Source: Lachnospiraceae bacterium (GTDB lineage: Bacteria > Bacillota > Clostridia > Lachnospirales > Lachnospiraceae). Taken from it: a DNA stretch of 64,000 nucleotides. The notes under the pieces are model-generated. The model was not told the DNA's origin and made no database searches. It was given only the letters and a program-made list of their open reading frames with translations. Shown piece by piece: positions 27,153-35,707 of this stretch; positions within the stretch are counted from its first letter, which is position 1, and each line of letters starts with the position of its first letter. A program made the translations under genes and the position numbers. The stretch spans positions 124,001 through 188,000 of the forward strand of contig CAJTCV010000008.1 in assembly GCA_910574805.1 (NCBI GenBank). The letters run 5' to 3'.

Positions 27153-27220
27153 GCTCCTTTCTTTTCGGTCAGGCGGCAGAACCGCATACAGATCTCCCGG
27201 CTTCCCGATCAGTAAATAGT

Positions 27221-27523
27221 TTATATGTGATGCTGTCTGCTTTGGGGTCTGCCGTCAGCAGCCAGCGAAACACCGCCTTTCACATTGGAATACACGGTCT
27301 TTGCCGAGACGCCCTGAAGCCGTCCGATTTTCCCCGAGAGTGCGTTCACCACATCCTGAGGCGCATCCAGAGCTACGCTGATGATGCTGACATTCCGCTC
27401 CCGGCAGGGGATCCCCATCCTGCCGATAATATACTCTCCATATTCGTGCAGAAGTCTGTTCAAATGCTCCACGGCATCCATATTTTCAACAATGATCCCA
27501 ATGAGCGCGATCCTCGTTTCCAT
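27221..27523 (-). CDS. TM1266-family iron-only hydrogenase system putative regulator
   Basis: The 100-residue protein resembles the small ferredoxin-like-fold TM1266 family that co-occurs with [FeFe] hydrogenases (RIALIGIIVENMDAVEHLNRLLHEYGEYIIGRMG, then ISVALDAPQDVVNALSGKIG). The fold resembles NikR and ACT regulators, but the role is unproven. It lies upstream of hydG on the same strand, 79 bases apart, and is divergent from the hydrogenase subunit genes. GGAG lies 7 bases before the ATG. Confidence 0.88.
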   Translation of the reverse strand: METRIALIGIIVENMDAVEHLNRLLHEYGEYIIGRMGIPCRERNVSIISVALDAPQDVVNALSGKIGRLQGVSAKTVYSNVKGGVSLAADGRPQSRQHHI

Positions 27524-27677
27524 ACATTTTCTCCAAAAAACAGTGCTGTTGTGAAAAGTTGTGAAATACTGATATGAATTCTAACATATCTTTCTGAAAA
27601 TGACAACTATTTATGATACAGTCGAATGAATGAAACAGACAATGTGGACAAAATATACAAACAGACTTGAATAATTC

Positions 27678-27750
27678 TGTGCGATTTGTACATTGTGCAA
27701 AAGCAGATTGCATGATAAAGTTATATGCGTATACATGTGCGGTTTGTACA
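27678..27750 (+). promoter_or_regulatory. direct repeats upstream of the hydrogenase operon
   Basis: TGTGCGATTTGTACA (27678-27692) and TGTGCGGTTTGTACA (27736-27750) are 15-base direct repeats with one difference, 58 bases apart. The first extends into an imperfect palindrome TTGTACATTGTGCAA (27686-27700). The second lies just before the AAGGAGG of the first hydrogenase gene. They are good candidates for operator sites of a redox or hydrogenase regulator; the protein is unknown. Confidence 0.6.
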
Positions 27751-27775
27751 ATCAACAAACAAGGAGGAAAAACGA

Positions 27776-28252
27776 ATGCTGGATCAGTCTTATTATCGTA
27801 AGACAGATGAGATCATTGAGCATTACGGCCGTAAGGCAGGCTCACTGATCCCAATCATGCAGGATATTCAGGCAGAATATCGTTATCTGCCGGGAGAACT
27901 GCTGACCTATGTGGCAAAGGAAATCGGAATCAAGGAGGCAAAGGCCTACAGTGTGGCTACCTTCTATGAGAACTTCTCTTTTGAAGCAAAGGGAAAATAT
28001 GTGATCAAAGTATGTGACGGCACGGCCTGTCATGTCCGGAAATCCACACCGGTGCTGGAAGCACTCTGGAAGGAACTGGGGCTCAGCAAGAAAAAACATA
28101 CGACAGACGATATGATGTTCACGGTAGAAACAGTATCATGCCTGGGCGCATGCGGTCTTGCTCCGACGATGATGGTGAACGAAGATGTATATCCTTCCAT
28201 GACACCGGAAAAGGCACTTGCAGTAATTGAAGAATTGAGAGGTAAGGGCTGA
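27776..28252 (+). CDS. hydC: NuoE-like subunit of NADH-linked [FeFe] hydrogenase
   Basis: The 158-residue thioredoxin-like [2Fe-2S] protein has the four-Cys pattern CDGTACH and CLGACG, and the NuoE N-terminal helical region (IPIMQDIQAEYRYLP). It is the small subunit of trimeric hydrogenases that couple NADH (and usually ferredoxin) oxidation to H2 production. AAGGAGG precedes the ATG. Its stop overlaps the next start (TGATG), indicating translational coupling. Confidence 0.93.
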   Translation: MLDQSYYRKTDEIIEHYGRKAGSLIPIMQDIQAEYRYLPGELLTYVAKEIGIKEAKAYSVATFYENFSFEAKGKYVIKVCDGTACHVRKSTPVLEALWKELGLSKKKHTTDDMMFTVETVSCLGACGLAPTMMVNEDVYPSMTPEKALAVIEELRGKG

Positions 28253-30138
28253 TGATTAAAAACAAAGAAGAATTGTTACAGGTGCGTGAATCAGCCAGAG
28301 AACAGGTGGCAGCATATGACTGCAGGATCCTTGTCTGTTCCGGTACGGGCTGTATTGCAACAGGATCGACAAAGATTTATGAGGAATTCCTCTCTCTGAC
28401 CAAGGATGCTCCGGGTATTGTGCTTGATTTTGCTCCCCATGACGAAGGAGAGCATGAGCATGTGGGCGTGAAGAAGACCGGATGTCAGGGCTTCTGCGAG
28501 CTGGGACCGCTGGTCCGGATCCAGAAGGGAGACGAGGTCATTCAGTATGTGAAGGTCCAGATTGAAGACTGCAAGGAAATCTTTGAGCAGACTGTTCTCG
28601 GCAGTGAAGTGGTAGAACGCCTTCTTTATACGAAAAAAGACGTTCATTACAAACATCCGGAAGATATTCCGTTTATGGCGAAACAGACCAGAATCGTGCT
28701 GGAGAACTGCGGACGCGTGGATGCGGAGTCTCTGGACGAGTATATCGCGGCAGGCGGATTTGAGGCTCTGACCAAGGCCATGTTTGACATGAGCAGGGAC
28801 GAGATCATCGACGAAGTAGACCGTTCCGGACTGCGCGGACGCGGAGGCGGCGGGTTCCCCTGCGGCAGAAAATGGAAGCAGGTGGCGAGACAGAAAGAGA
28901 AAGTCCGCTATGTGGTATGTAACGGTGACGAGGGCGATCCGGGAGCATTCATGGACGGTTCCGTTATGGAAGGCGATCCGTTCAAACTGATCGAAGGTAT
29001 GATGATCGCGGCTTACGCAGTGGAGTCTACCGACGGTTATATCTATGTGCGTGCAGAGTATCCCATGTCCGTGAAGAGGCTCCGCCATGCCATTGCGCAG
29101 CTGGAGGAAAGAGGGCTGCTGGGCGACAACATTCTCGGTACTGATTTTTCCTTCCATTTACATATTAACAGAGGCGCGGGCGCGTTCGTCTGCGGCGAGG
29201 GTTCTGCTCTGACTGCTTCCATCGAGGGTAACAGAGGCATGCCGCGTGTGAAACCGCCGCGTACCGTGGAGAAGGGCCTGTGGGAGAAGCCGACGGTTCT
29301 GAACAACGTGGAGACTTATGCGAACGTTCCGAAGATCATCCTTCAGGGAGCAGACTGGTACCGCACCATCGGTACGGAAGGATCTCCGGGAACGAAGACC
29401 TTCTCCCTGACCGGTTCCATTGAGAACACAGGTCTGATCGAGGTGCCCATGGGAAGCACCCTTCGGGAGATCATCTTCGATATCGGCGGCGGTCTGAAGA
29501 ACGGCGCCGAGTTCAAGGCGGTGCAGATCGGCGGACCGTCCGGCGGATGTCTGACGGAGAAGCATCTGGATGAGCCTCTTGATTTTGACTCCGTGAAGAA
29601 GTTCAACGCCATCGTCGGTTCCGGCGGTATGGTCGTTATGGACACCAATACCTGTATGGTGGAAGTTGCCCGTTTCTTCATGAGCTTTACCCAGAGAGAG
29701 TCCTGCGGAAAATGTGTACCGTGCCGTGAAGGGACCAAGAGAATGCTGGAGATCCTGGAGAAGATCGTAGCCGGCGAAGGCGAGATGGAAGACCTGGACC
29801 GTCTGGAAGAGCTGGCGAACATGATCCGCAGCATGGCTCTGTGCGGCCTTGGCAAGAGTGCGCCGCTTCCGGTCATCAGTACGCTGAAAACCTTCAGGGA
29901 TGAATATGTACAGCATATCGTGGACAAGAAATGTCCGGCGAAAGTCTGTCAGGCTATGCGCCGTTTCGCCATCAATCCGGAGTACTGCAAAGGCTGCGGC
30001 AAGTGTGCGAAGAACTGTCCGGTGGGTGCGATCACCGGCGTCCGCAAGGAATGCTATCATATCAACCCGAAACTTTGTATCAAGTGCGGCGCATGTAAGG
30101 ACAACTGCGCATTTGACGCGATCTATATTGAGGAATAG
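28252..30138 (+). CDS. hydB: NuoF-like subunit of NADH-linked [FeFe] hydrogenase
   Basis: The 628-residue protein has an N-terminal [2Fe-2S] thioredoxin-like domain (CSGTGC, CQGFCELGP), a central FMN/NADH-binding NuoF domain (GLRGRGGGGFPCGRKW, GDEGDPGAFMD), a SLBB region, an ESCGKCVPCREG [4Fe-4S] motif and two C-terminal ferredoxin-type clusters (CKGCGKCAKNCPVGA, CIKCGACKDNC). It carries the FMN and is where electrons from NADH enter and, in characterised relatives, are bifurcated. Length is typical. Confidence 0.95.
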   Translation: MIKNKEELLQVRESAREQVAAYDCRILVCSGTGCIATGSTKIYEEFLSLTKDAPGIVLDFAPHDEGEHEHVGVKKTGCQGFCELGPLVRIQKGDEVIQYVKVQIEDCKEIFEQTVLGSEVVERLLYTKKDVHYKHPEDIPFMAKQTRIVLENCGRVDAESLDEYIAAGGFEALTKAMFDMSRDEIIDEVDRSGLRGRGGGGFPCGRKWKQVARQKEKVRYVVCNGDEGDPGAFMDGSVMEGDPFKLIEGMMIAAYAVESTDGYIYVRAEYPMSVKRLRHAIAQLEERGLLGDNILGTDFSFHLHINRGAGAFVCGEGSALTASIEGNRGMPRVKPPRTVEKGLWEKPTVLNNVETYANVPKIILQGADWYRTIGTEGSPGTKTFSLTGSIENTGLIEVPMGSTLREIIFDIGGGLKNGAEFKAVQIGGPSGGCLTEKHLDEPLDFDSVKKFNAIVGSGGMVVMDTNTCMVEVARFFMSFTQRESCGKCVPCREGTKRMLEILEKIVAGEGEMEDLDRLEELANMIRSMALCGLGKSAPLPVISTLKTFRDEYVQHIVDKKCPAKVCQAMRRFAINPEYCKGCGKCAKNCPVGAITGVRKECYHINPKLCIKCGACKDNCAFDAIYIEE

Positions 30139-30149
30139 GGAGGACAGAT

Positions 30150-31856
30150 ATGGGAACAATTACAATAGATGGTAGAAAGGTAGAATTTACCGACGAGAAG
30201 AATGTCCTGTCTATTATCCGTAAAGCCGGCATCGACATTCCGACTCTTTGTTATCACTCCGAGCTCTCCACCTTCGGCGCCTGCCGTCTGTGTACGGTGG
30301 AGGACAGCAGAGGAAGGATGTTCGCATCCTGCTCCGAGGAACCCCGTGACGGTATGGAGATCTTTACCAACACAGGAAAACTGAAGAAGTATCGTAAGAT
30401 GATCATCGAACTGCTTCTGGCGGCTCACTGCAGAGACTGTACGACCTGCGTCAAGAGCGGTGACTGCGACCTGCAGGCGCTGGCGCTTCGCTTTGGCGTG
30501 ACGGAAGTCCGCTTCAAAAATTATCGGGAAGAGAAGCCGCTGGACTTCAGTTCGCCTTCCATCGTCCGCGATCCGAATAAATGTATCCTCTGCGGCAATT
30601 GTGTGCGTGTCTGTAGCGAGCTGCAGGGCGTGGGTGCACTTGGATTCGCTCACCGCGGTTCCGACGCCATGGTTATGCCGGCATTTGACCGGGAGATCGC
30701 TACCACAGAGTGTGTGAACTGCGGGCAGTGCCGTGTCTTCTGTCCTACCGGTGCGATCAGCATCAAGGACGACAAGGAAGCGGTATGGGATGCTCTGGCA
30801 GATCCGAACGTGCGTGTGGTGGCTCAGATCGCTCCGTCCGTCCGTGTGGCAGTGGGTGATGCTTTTGGACTTCCCAAGGGCAAGAGCACCATGGGCAAGA
30901 TTGTCAGTGTGCTTCACAGAATGGGCTTTGACGAAGTTTATGATACGAACTTCAGTGCGGACCTTACGATCATGGAAGAATCCGCAGAGTTCCTGGACCG
31001 CGTGAAGAACGGCGGCAAGCTGCCGCTTCTCACTTCCTGCTGTCCGGCATGGGTGAAGTTCGTAGGCGATCAGTTTGAAGAGTTCAAGGACAATGTATCC
31101 ACCTGCCGCTCTCCGCAGGGTATGCTTTCTGCAGTGGCGAAGGAGTATTTCCGTGACCCGGCAAACGGTCAGGGCAAGAAGACCGTGATGGTATCCTTTA
31201 TGCCGTGTACAGCCAAGAAGATGGAAGCAAAACGTCCCAACAGTTGTACGGAAGGTGAACAGGATACGGATTTTGTGATTACAACCACTGAGCTGGTCCA
31301 GATGATCAAGACTACCGGTATTGATTTTGCAGATCTGGAATCCGAAGCTTCCGATATTCCGTTCGGCCTTGGTTCCGGCGGCGGTGTGATCTTCGGCGTG
31401 ACCGGCGGTGTAACTGAGGCAGTTATCAGAAGACTGACCGAAGGTCATGATAAGGCAACCCTGGACCGTATCGCAGAGTGCGGCGTTCGTCAGAGCGGTG
31501 AGGATGATTTCATCCGTGAGTTCACGATTCCATATAATGGAATGGATGTGAAGATCTGTGTCGTCAGCGGACTTGCCAATGCGAGAACTGTCATGGAGCA
31601 GGTGAAAAGCGGTGAGAAAGAGTATCATCTTATCGAGGTGATGGCATGCCGCCGCGGATGCGTTATGGGCGGAGGCCAGCCGCGTCTGAAGGGCCTGAAG
31701 GCGAAGAACGCAAGAACGACGGGTATCTACAATGCAGATAATATCTCTGTCATCAAGAAATGTGATGAGAACCCGACGGTTATTGCGCTGTATGAAGGTT
31801 TCCTGAAAGGCAAGGAGCACAAGCTGCTTCACAATGAAGAGTTCTGCTCTCATTAA
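30150..31856 (+). CDS. hydA: [FeFe] hydrogenase catalytic subunit (group A, NADH-linked)
   Basis: The 568-residue protein has an N-terminal [2Fe-2S] ferredoxin domain (CRLCTVED), a NuoG-type His/Cys cluster (HCRDCTTCVKSGDC), two [4Fe-4S] clusters (CILCGNCVRVC, CVNCGQCRVFCPTGA) and the H-cluster domain with the three signatures TSCCPAWVKF, MPCTAKKMEA and EVMACRRGCVMGGGQP. The third motif has Arg-Arg where many hydrogenases have Pro-Gly. It produces H2 from reduced carriers, disposing of fermentation electrons. It is the third gene of the operon and is matured by HydG. Confidence 0.96.
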   Translation: MGTITIDGRKVEFTDEKNVLSIIRKAGIDIPTLCYHSELSTFGACRLCTVEDSRGRMFASCSEEPRDGMEIFTNTGKLKKYRKMIIELLLAAHCRDCTTCVKSGDCDLQALALRFGVTEVRFKNYREEKPLDFSSPSIVRDPNKCILCGNCVRVCSELQGVGALGFAHRGSDAMVMPAFDREIATTECVNCGQCRVFCPTGAISIKDDKEAVWDALADPNVRVVAQIAPSVRVAVGDAFGLPKGKSTMGKIVSVLHRMGFDEVYDTNFSADLTIMEESAEFLDRVKNGGKLPLLTSCCPAWVKFVGDQFEEFKDNVSTCRSPQGMLSAVAKEYFRDPANGQGKKTVMVSFMPCTAKKMEAKRPNSCTEGEQDTDFVITTTELVQMIKTTGIDFADLESEASDIPFGLGSGGGVIFGVTGGVTEAVIRRLTEGHDKATLDRIAECGVRQSGEDDFIREFTIPYNGMDVKICVVSGLANARTVMEQVKSGEKEYHLIEVMACRRGCVMGGGQPRLKGLKAKNARTTGIYNADNISVIKKCDENPTVIALYEGFLKGKEHKLLHNEEFCSH

Positions 31857-31895
31857 AGCTTGTTTTATGAGAAGGTAATAAATGATACAAGAAAG

Positions 31896-31926
31896 AAGGC
31901 GGAGCATATGTAGCTCCGCCTTTTCT
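31896..31926 (+). terminator. intrinsic terminator of the hydrogenase operon
   Basis: AAGGCGGAGC (31896-31905) and GCTCCGCCTT (31913-31922) form a perfect 10-bp stem with a 7-base loop, continuing into TTTTCTC. Confidence 0.9.
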
Positions 31927-32062
31927 CAGAGCTCTGTTCTTATTCTGCCATCTGTACTATAAGGTGTTTTGCGGCAGGCGATGCCGTGTCCCAGTTGAGA
32001 TGTGAATATAGGTTTGATTTATGCGGGCTCTTTCTGTCGGAAGCGCAAGTCATTGGAAAGGA
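31927..32062. other. intergenic stretch without a recognisable gene
   Basis: Between the hydrogenase terminator and the kinase promoter I see no coding frame with a ribosome binding site and no clear structure. If a response regulator once preceded the kinase, no trace of it is evident here. Confidence 0.6.
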
Positions 32063-32091
32063 TTGATGGCAGCTAATAAAAGTGATACAAT
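32063..32091 (+). promoter_or_regulatory. promoter of the sensor kinase unit
   Basis: TTGATG (32063-32068) and TACAAT (32086-32091) with 17 bases between them lie 75 bases before the micro-ORF start. Confidence 0.6.
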
Positions 32092-32165
32092 ATGGTTACC
32101 GGAGAAGACAAGAGAATTTGATCGTATTTAGCAGACTATTTGGCAGGAAAAGGAGGAATACGTAA

Positions 32166-32222
32166 ATGGCAGATAAAGAAAGACAGAATACCAAAATAGC
32201 AAGGGGAAAAGACCAGCAATAA
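32166..32222 (+). CDS. 18-codon micro-ORF preceding the sensor kinase
   Basis: Translates to MADKERQNTKIARGKDQQ, then TAA. It has the best ribosome binding site in this stretch (AAAAGGAGGAATACGTAA), whereas the kinase ATG, one base after this stop (TAA-A-ATG), has only a distant AAGGGG. So the kinase is probably translated by coupling to this short frame. It could be a leader peptide or a leftover of a deleted gene. No homology is claimed. Confidence 0.45.
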   Translation: MADKERQNTKIARGKDQQ

Positions 32223-32223
32223 A

Positions 32224-33735
32224 ATGTCCTGGACAGAGAAAAAACCATTGCAGATCAAACACTCGATCCGTAAAAAGATGACCATACTGTTTTCTGTAGT
32301 GCTTTTGGCCGCACTGACCGCCTGTTGGCTTGCCAACAATTTTTTTCTGGAGCAGTATTATGTGGGCAACAAGGAAGAAATCTTAAAAGAAGCATATGGG
32401 AAGCTTGACGAAGCTTCGGGAACGGAGACGCTGGAAGAGGCTGGATTTATCGAAGAGCTGGGAGTGATCTGTGAGACCAATGATATCAGTCTTTTGGTCA
32501 TGGGCTATAACGGTCAGGTGAAGATTTACACCATGAAAAACTATGAACTGATGAGGAACAGACTCTATATGTATCTGTTCGGGCAGTTCTCACCGGGTGG
32601 AAAGGACGGTATTCTGGAGGAATCGGGCACTTATGAGATCTGGATGAATACGGATATTTATTCTGGGATCGAGTATCTGGAGATGACCGGTTCGCTGAAG
32701 AGCGGGGAACTTTTTCTCATGCGGACGGCCCTGGAGCCTATCCGGGAGAGCGTGCAGCTGGCCAATCGGTTTCTTCTGTACGTTGGGCTTACCGTTCTGG
32801 TGGCCGGCGCTCTGATCATCCAATTGCTGGCGAAGAGGATCGCAGAGCCGCTCTTGGAGCTGGCGAAGCTGTCAGAACGGATGAGCGATCTGGACTTTGA
32901 CGTAAAGTTTTCCGGCGACAAAGAGGATGAGATTACTTTCCTGGGCAATCATATGAACCGACTTTCAGAGACGCTGGAACGGACGATATCCGAGTTGAAG
33001 ACGGCAAACAACGAACTGCAGAAGGATATTGAACAGAAGACAAAAACTGATGAGATCCGTAAGGAGTTTCTCTCCAATGTATCCCATGAGTTGAAGACTC
33101 CCATCGCCCTGATCCAGGGGTATGCCGAAGGATTAAAGGAGTGTATCAACGACGATCCGGACAGTCGAAATTTCTATTGTGAAGTTATTATGGACGAGGC
33201 GTCCAAAATGAATCAGATGGTGAAGAACCTGCTGACACTGAACGAACTGGAGTTCGGTGGCGAGGTGGTGAAGATGGAGCGGTTTGATCTGGCGCTGATG
33301 ATTCACAATATGCTCCAGTCCGCCGGGATTTTATTCGAGCAAAAGCAGGTAAAGCTGATCTACGAACAACAAAAGCCGGTCTATGTATGGGCTAATGAAT
33401 ATAAGCTTCAGGAGGTCATGAACAATTACATCAGTAATGCGCTGAACCATGTGGACGGGGAGCGGGTCATCAAAGTCACGGTCAAGAGGCAGGAGAACAC
33501 CGTGCGGGTAGGCGTGTTTAATACGGGGCGGCCGATTCCCGAGGAAGATCTTGACCGGATCTGGGAGAAATTTTATAAAGTCGACAAGGCGCGGACCCGG
33601 GAATACGGGGGCAGCGGCGTGGGGCTTTCCATCGTCAAAGCGATCCTGGAATCCATGCACCGGGGCTATGGCGCGGTCAATTATGAAAATGGCGTGGAGT
33701 TCTGGTTTGATCTGGATGATCAGGCTGGTTCGTGA
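32224..33735 (+). CDS. VanS-like HAMP sensor histidine kinase without adjacent regulator
   Basis: The 503-residue protein has a membrane segment at about 20-40, an extracellular region of about 135 residues, a second membrane segment near 178-200, a HAMP linker, HisKA with FLSNVSHELKTP (His288), and HATPase motifs NNYISNALNH, NTGRPIPEEDLDRIWEKFYK and GGSGVGLSI. Such kinases respond to envelope stress or antibiotics and normally sit just after a VanR-like regulator gene. None is adjacent; the nearest solitary regulator is at 17441-18115. It lies directly upstream of the CIS operon but is separated from it by a strong terminator. Confidence 0.93.
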   Translation: MSWTEKKPLQIKHSIRKKMTILFSVVLLAALTACWLANNFFLEQYYVGNKEEILKEAYGKLDEASGTETLEEAGFIEELGVICETNDISLLVMGYNGQVKIYTMKNYELMRNRLYMYLFGQFSPGGKDGILEESGTYEIWMNTDIYSGIEYLEMTGSLKSGELFLMRTALEPIRESVQLANRFLLYVGLTVLVAGALIIQLLAKRIAEPLLELAKLSERMSDLDFDVKFSGDKEDEITFLGNHMNRLSETLERTISELKTANNELQKDIEQKTKTDEIRKEFLSNVSHELKTPIALIQGYAEGLKECINDDPDSRNFYCEVIMDEASKMNQMVKNLLTLNELEFGGEVVKMERFDLALMIHNMLQSAGILFEQKQVKLIYEQQKPVYVWANEYKLQEVMNNYISNALNHVDGERVIKVTVKRQENTVRVGVFNTGRPIPEEDLDRIWEKFYKVDKARTREYGGSGVGLSIVKAILESMHRGYGAVNYENGVEFWFDLDDQAGS

Positions 33736-33742
33736 CCAGAAG

Positions 33743-33779
33743 AGGATGTTGCAGATATGTGCTGCAATATCCTTTTTTT
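33743..33779 (+). terminator. strong intrinsic terminator after the sensor kinase
   Basis: AGGATGTTGCAG (33743-33754) pairs with CTGCAATATCCT (33762-33773) over 12 positions with one G-U, followed by a run of seven T residues. It isolates the CIS operon from the kinase gene. Confidence 0.92.
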
Positions 33780-33820
33780 GTGTCTTTGAAAGCACTGCAA
33801 ATGGTATGTACCAGGGGATG

Positions 33821-33866
33821 ACTACCTTTTTGGGTAGTGGCTTTTTCAAAAGGGGTTTGATAAAAT
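33821..33866 (+). promoter_or_regulatory. probable control region of the CIS operon
   Basis: ACTACC (33821-33826) and GGTAGT (33833-33838) form an inverted repeat with a 6-base spacer, and TAAAAT (33861-33866) could be a -10 box. No convincing -35 box stands 17 bases upstream (TGGCTT), so transcription may need an activator bound near the inverted repeat, or an alternative sigma factor. Confidence 0.35.
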
Positions 33867-33911
33867 TTTGTTCAAAGAGTACATCCATCATCCATCAGGA
33901 AGGTAAGAGTT

Positions 33912-35705
33912 ATGAATAATACGAAATTATATCCATTCGAGCGGAACCGCTATTATTCCGGAAAGATGCTGACGTCCTCCGATTTTCAGGCGGAGCAGAC
34001 GTATTTTAACAACAAGCGCAGATTCATCAACAGCCTGATGTACGGCAGCGGGGTGGTCTGCGGCTTTGGCGTTTTCAGCCTGGATGATCTGTCCGTCCTG
34101 ATTGAGAGCGGAGTGGCCATCGACGGCGTGGGACGGGAGATTATCATGGAATCCTCCGTGGTGAAAAAACTGTCGGCGGTGGAAGGATTTGAGACATTAC
34201 ATACGAATATGGCGAGTCTCTGCCTGCGTTATAAGGAGGATCCGGTCCATACCGTGTACACGATGAATGCGGGAACCGGGGAAGAAGGTCATGAATACGA
34301 ATATAACCGGATCAGCGAGAACTATCAGTTGTTTTTGATGGAACAGGAAGAAGCGTCGGCTGCCTACCGGATGGAAAGTGAGTTTCTGACGGAAGGAGTC
34401 CTGTATGAGGATGAAGATTTTGCGGTCCGGCTGGTGATGCCGGCCACGGTCTGCAAAGGAAGGAACGTCAAGCTGGAAGTGCAGGCGGAAAAGCGATCGC
34501 CTGCTCACAAGACTCTCAGCTACCACGGAATTCTGCAGATTCCGGTGTTTCTGACGCCGGAGGGAGAGCATGAGGTGGAAATCGAGCTTTCCGACGTGTC
34601 CCTGGCGGAAGGGGATTCCCTGAAAAAAGAATACTGGCTGACCACTCAGGATGTAACGATGCTGGATACGACGGTTCTTTTAAAGAGCGGAACGGCCCGG
34701 GTACATATCAATGGAATCCTCCAGGAAGCGCCCTCCGGGTGTTCGGTCCGGGTGATGATCGCGGACTGCCGTCCCAGAGAGCTGGTAAGCCGGGAGATCG
34801 GCCGCATGAGCCTGGAGATGAAGAGTATGGGAGATGTGCGGGATTACATCCGTCTGGCGGATCTAAAGCTGGTGCGGACCGAGAATGCCTACATCATTGA
34901 GGAAGTGATCGAAAAAGGGGTGAAGACCTACATCACGGCCCCGGCCCAGGAGATGCTGCGGAACGAATACCTGGAGTATTTTATGAAAGAACCGGTGCTT
35001 TTAAAAGACGACGACGTTTTTCCGGAGCGTCTGCCCAGCCAGAACCCGGCGCTGCCCGGGGGCAGGACGCCGGAGGTCGCCACGGGTATTCTGGAGATTC
35101 CCCTGGGGGAGTCGGCAAAGAGAGGCGATATCCGGTATTCCGGCGAGATCATGCACGGCCTGGGCAGCGGAAACGTCTACGTGGATATCGGCTATGAGTA
35201 TATCACAGATGACCCGGCCCTTAAGACCAGCGCAAGAAACACCATCTACGGGAGCACGGAGCTCTTTCAGAGCGAGAATTCCATGGCAGCGGACGCGGAG
35301 ACGGCGGTCAAAGTAATGAATGACAAGGGAAGCTTTGTGGTGGCTGTACGGCTTCTCCAGAATGTAGACTATCTGGTGCTGACCTACCGCTGGGTGGCGA
35401 TCCGTTTCCCGGCAGGCAATGACCTGGGACTGATGGAGAATCACAGCGGGAAGAGTATCTCCGTTGATACGCCTACGGTGGTGATGGGCACCAGAGAGAG
35501 TCATTATTTCCATGTGAAGTACCACAATATGGACAGCTGCAGTGTGGCATATGAACTGGCAGAGCCGGGGAGCGGTGAGATCACGTCGGACGGCGTCTAT
35601 ACCGCGCCTGCGAAGGAAGGCGTCTATGAGATCCGGATCTATTGCATCGATATGCCGGTGATCTGCACCTATGCTTATGCTATCGTGAAGAAGAAAGAGG
35701 CTTAG
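33912..35705 (+). CDS. CIS-locus protein of unknown function with Ig-like C-terminus
   Basis: First gene of the injection-system operon; 597 residues, no signal peptide or membrane segment. The N-terminus (YYSGKMLTSSDFQAEQTYFN, then GSGVVCGFGVF and GVAIDGVGREI) matches a pattern I associate with proteins encoded in phage-tail-like CIS loci. The middle (about 180-420) is beta-rich and not assignable. The last 60 residues include SDGVYTAPAKEGVYEIR, typical of bacterial Ig-like (Big) domains. This suggests a structural or surface-binding part of the particle. The ribosome binding site is AGGAAGG. Confidence 0.6.
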   Translation: MNNTKLYPFERNRYYSGKMLTSSDFQAEQTYFNNKRRFINSLMYGSGVVCGFGVFSLDDLSVLIESGVAIDGVGREIIMESSVVKKLSAVEGFETLHTNMASLCLRYKEDPVHTVYTMNAGTGEEGHEYEYNRISENYQLFLMEQEEASAAYRMESEFLTEGVLYEDEDFAVRLVMPATVCKGRNVKLEVQAEKRSPAHKTLSYHGILQIPVFLTPEGEHEVEIELSDVSLAEGDSLKKEYWLTTQDVTMLDTTVLLKSGTARVHINGILQEAPSGCSVRVMIADCRPRELVSREIGRMSLEMKSMGDVRDYIRLADLKLVRTENAYIIEEVIEKGVKTYITAPAQEMLRNEYLEYFMKEPVLLKDDDVFPERLPSQNPALPGGRTPEVATGILEIPLGESAKRGDIRYSGEIMHGLGSGNVYVDIGYEYITDDPALKTSARNTIYGSTELFQSENSMAADAETAVKVMNDKGSFVVAVRLLQNVDYLVLTYRWVAIRFPAGNDLGLMENHSGKSISVDTPTVVMGTRESHYFHVKYHNMDSCSVAYELAEPGSGEITSDGVYTAPAKEGVYEIRIYCIDMPVICTYAYAIVKKKEA

Positions 35706-35707
35706 AG

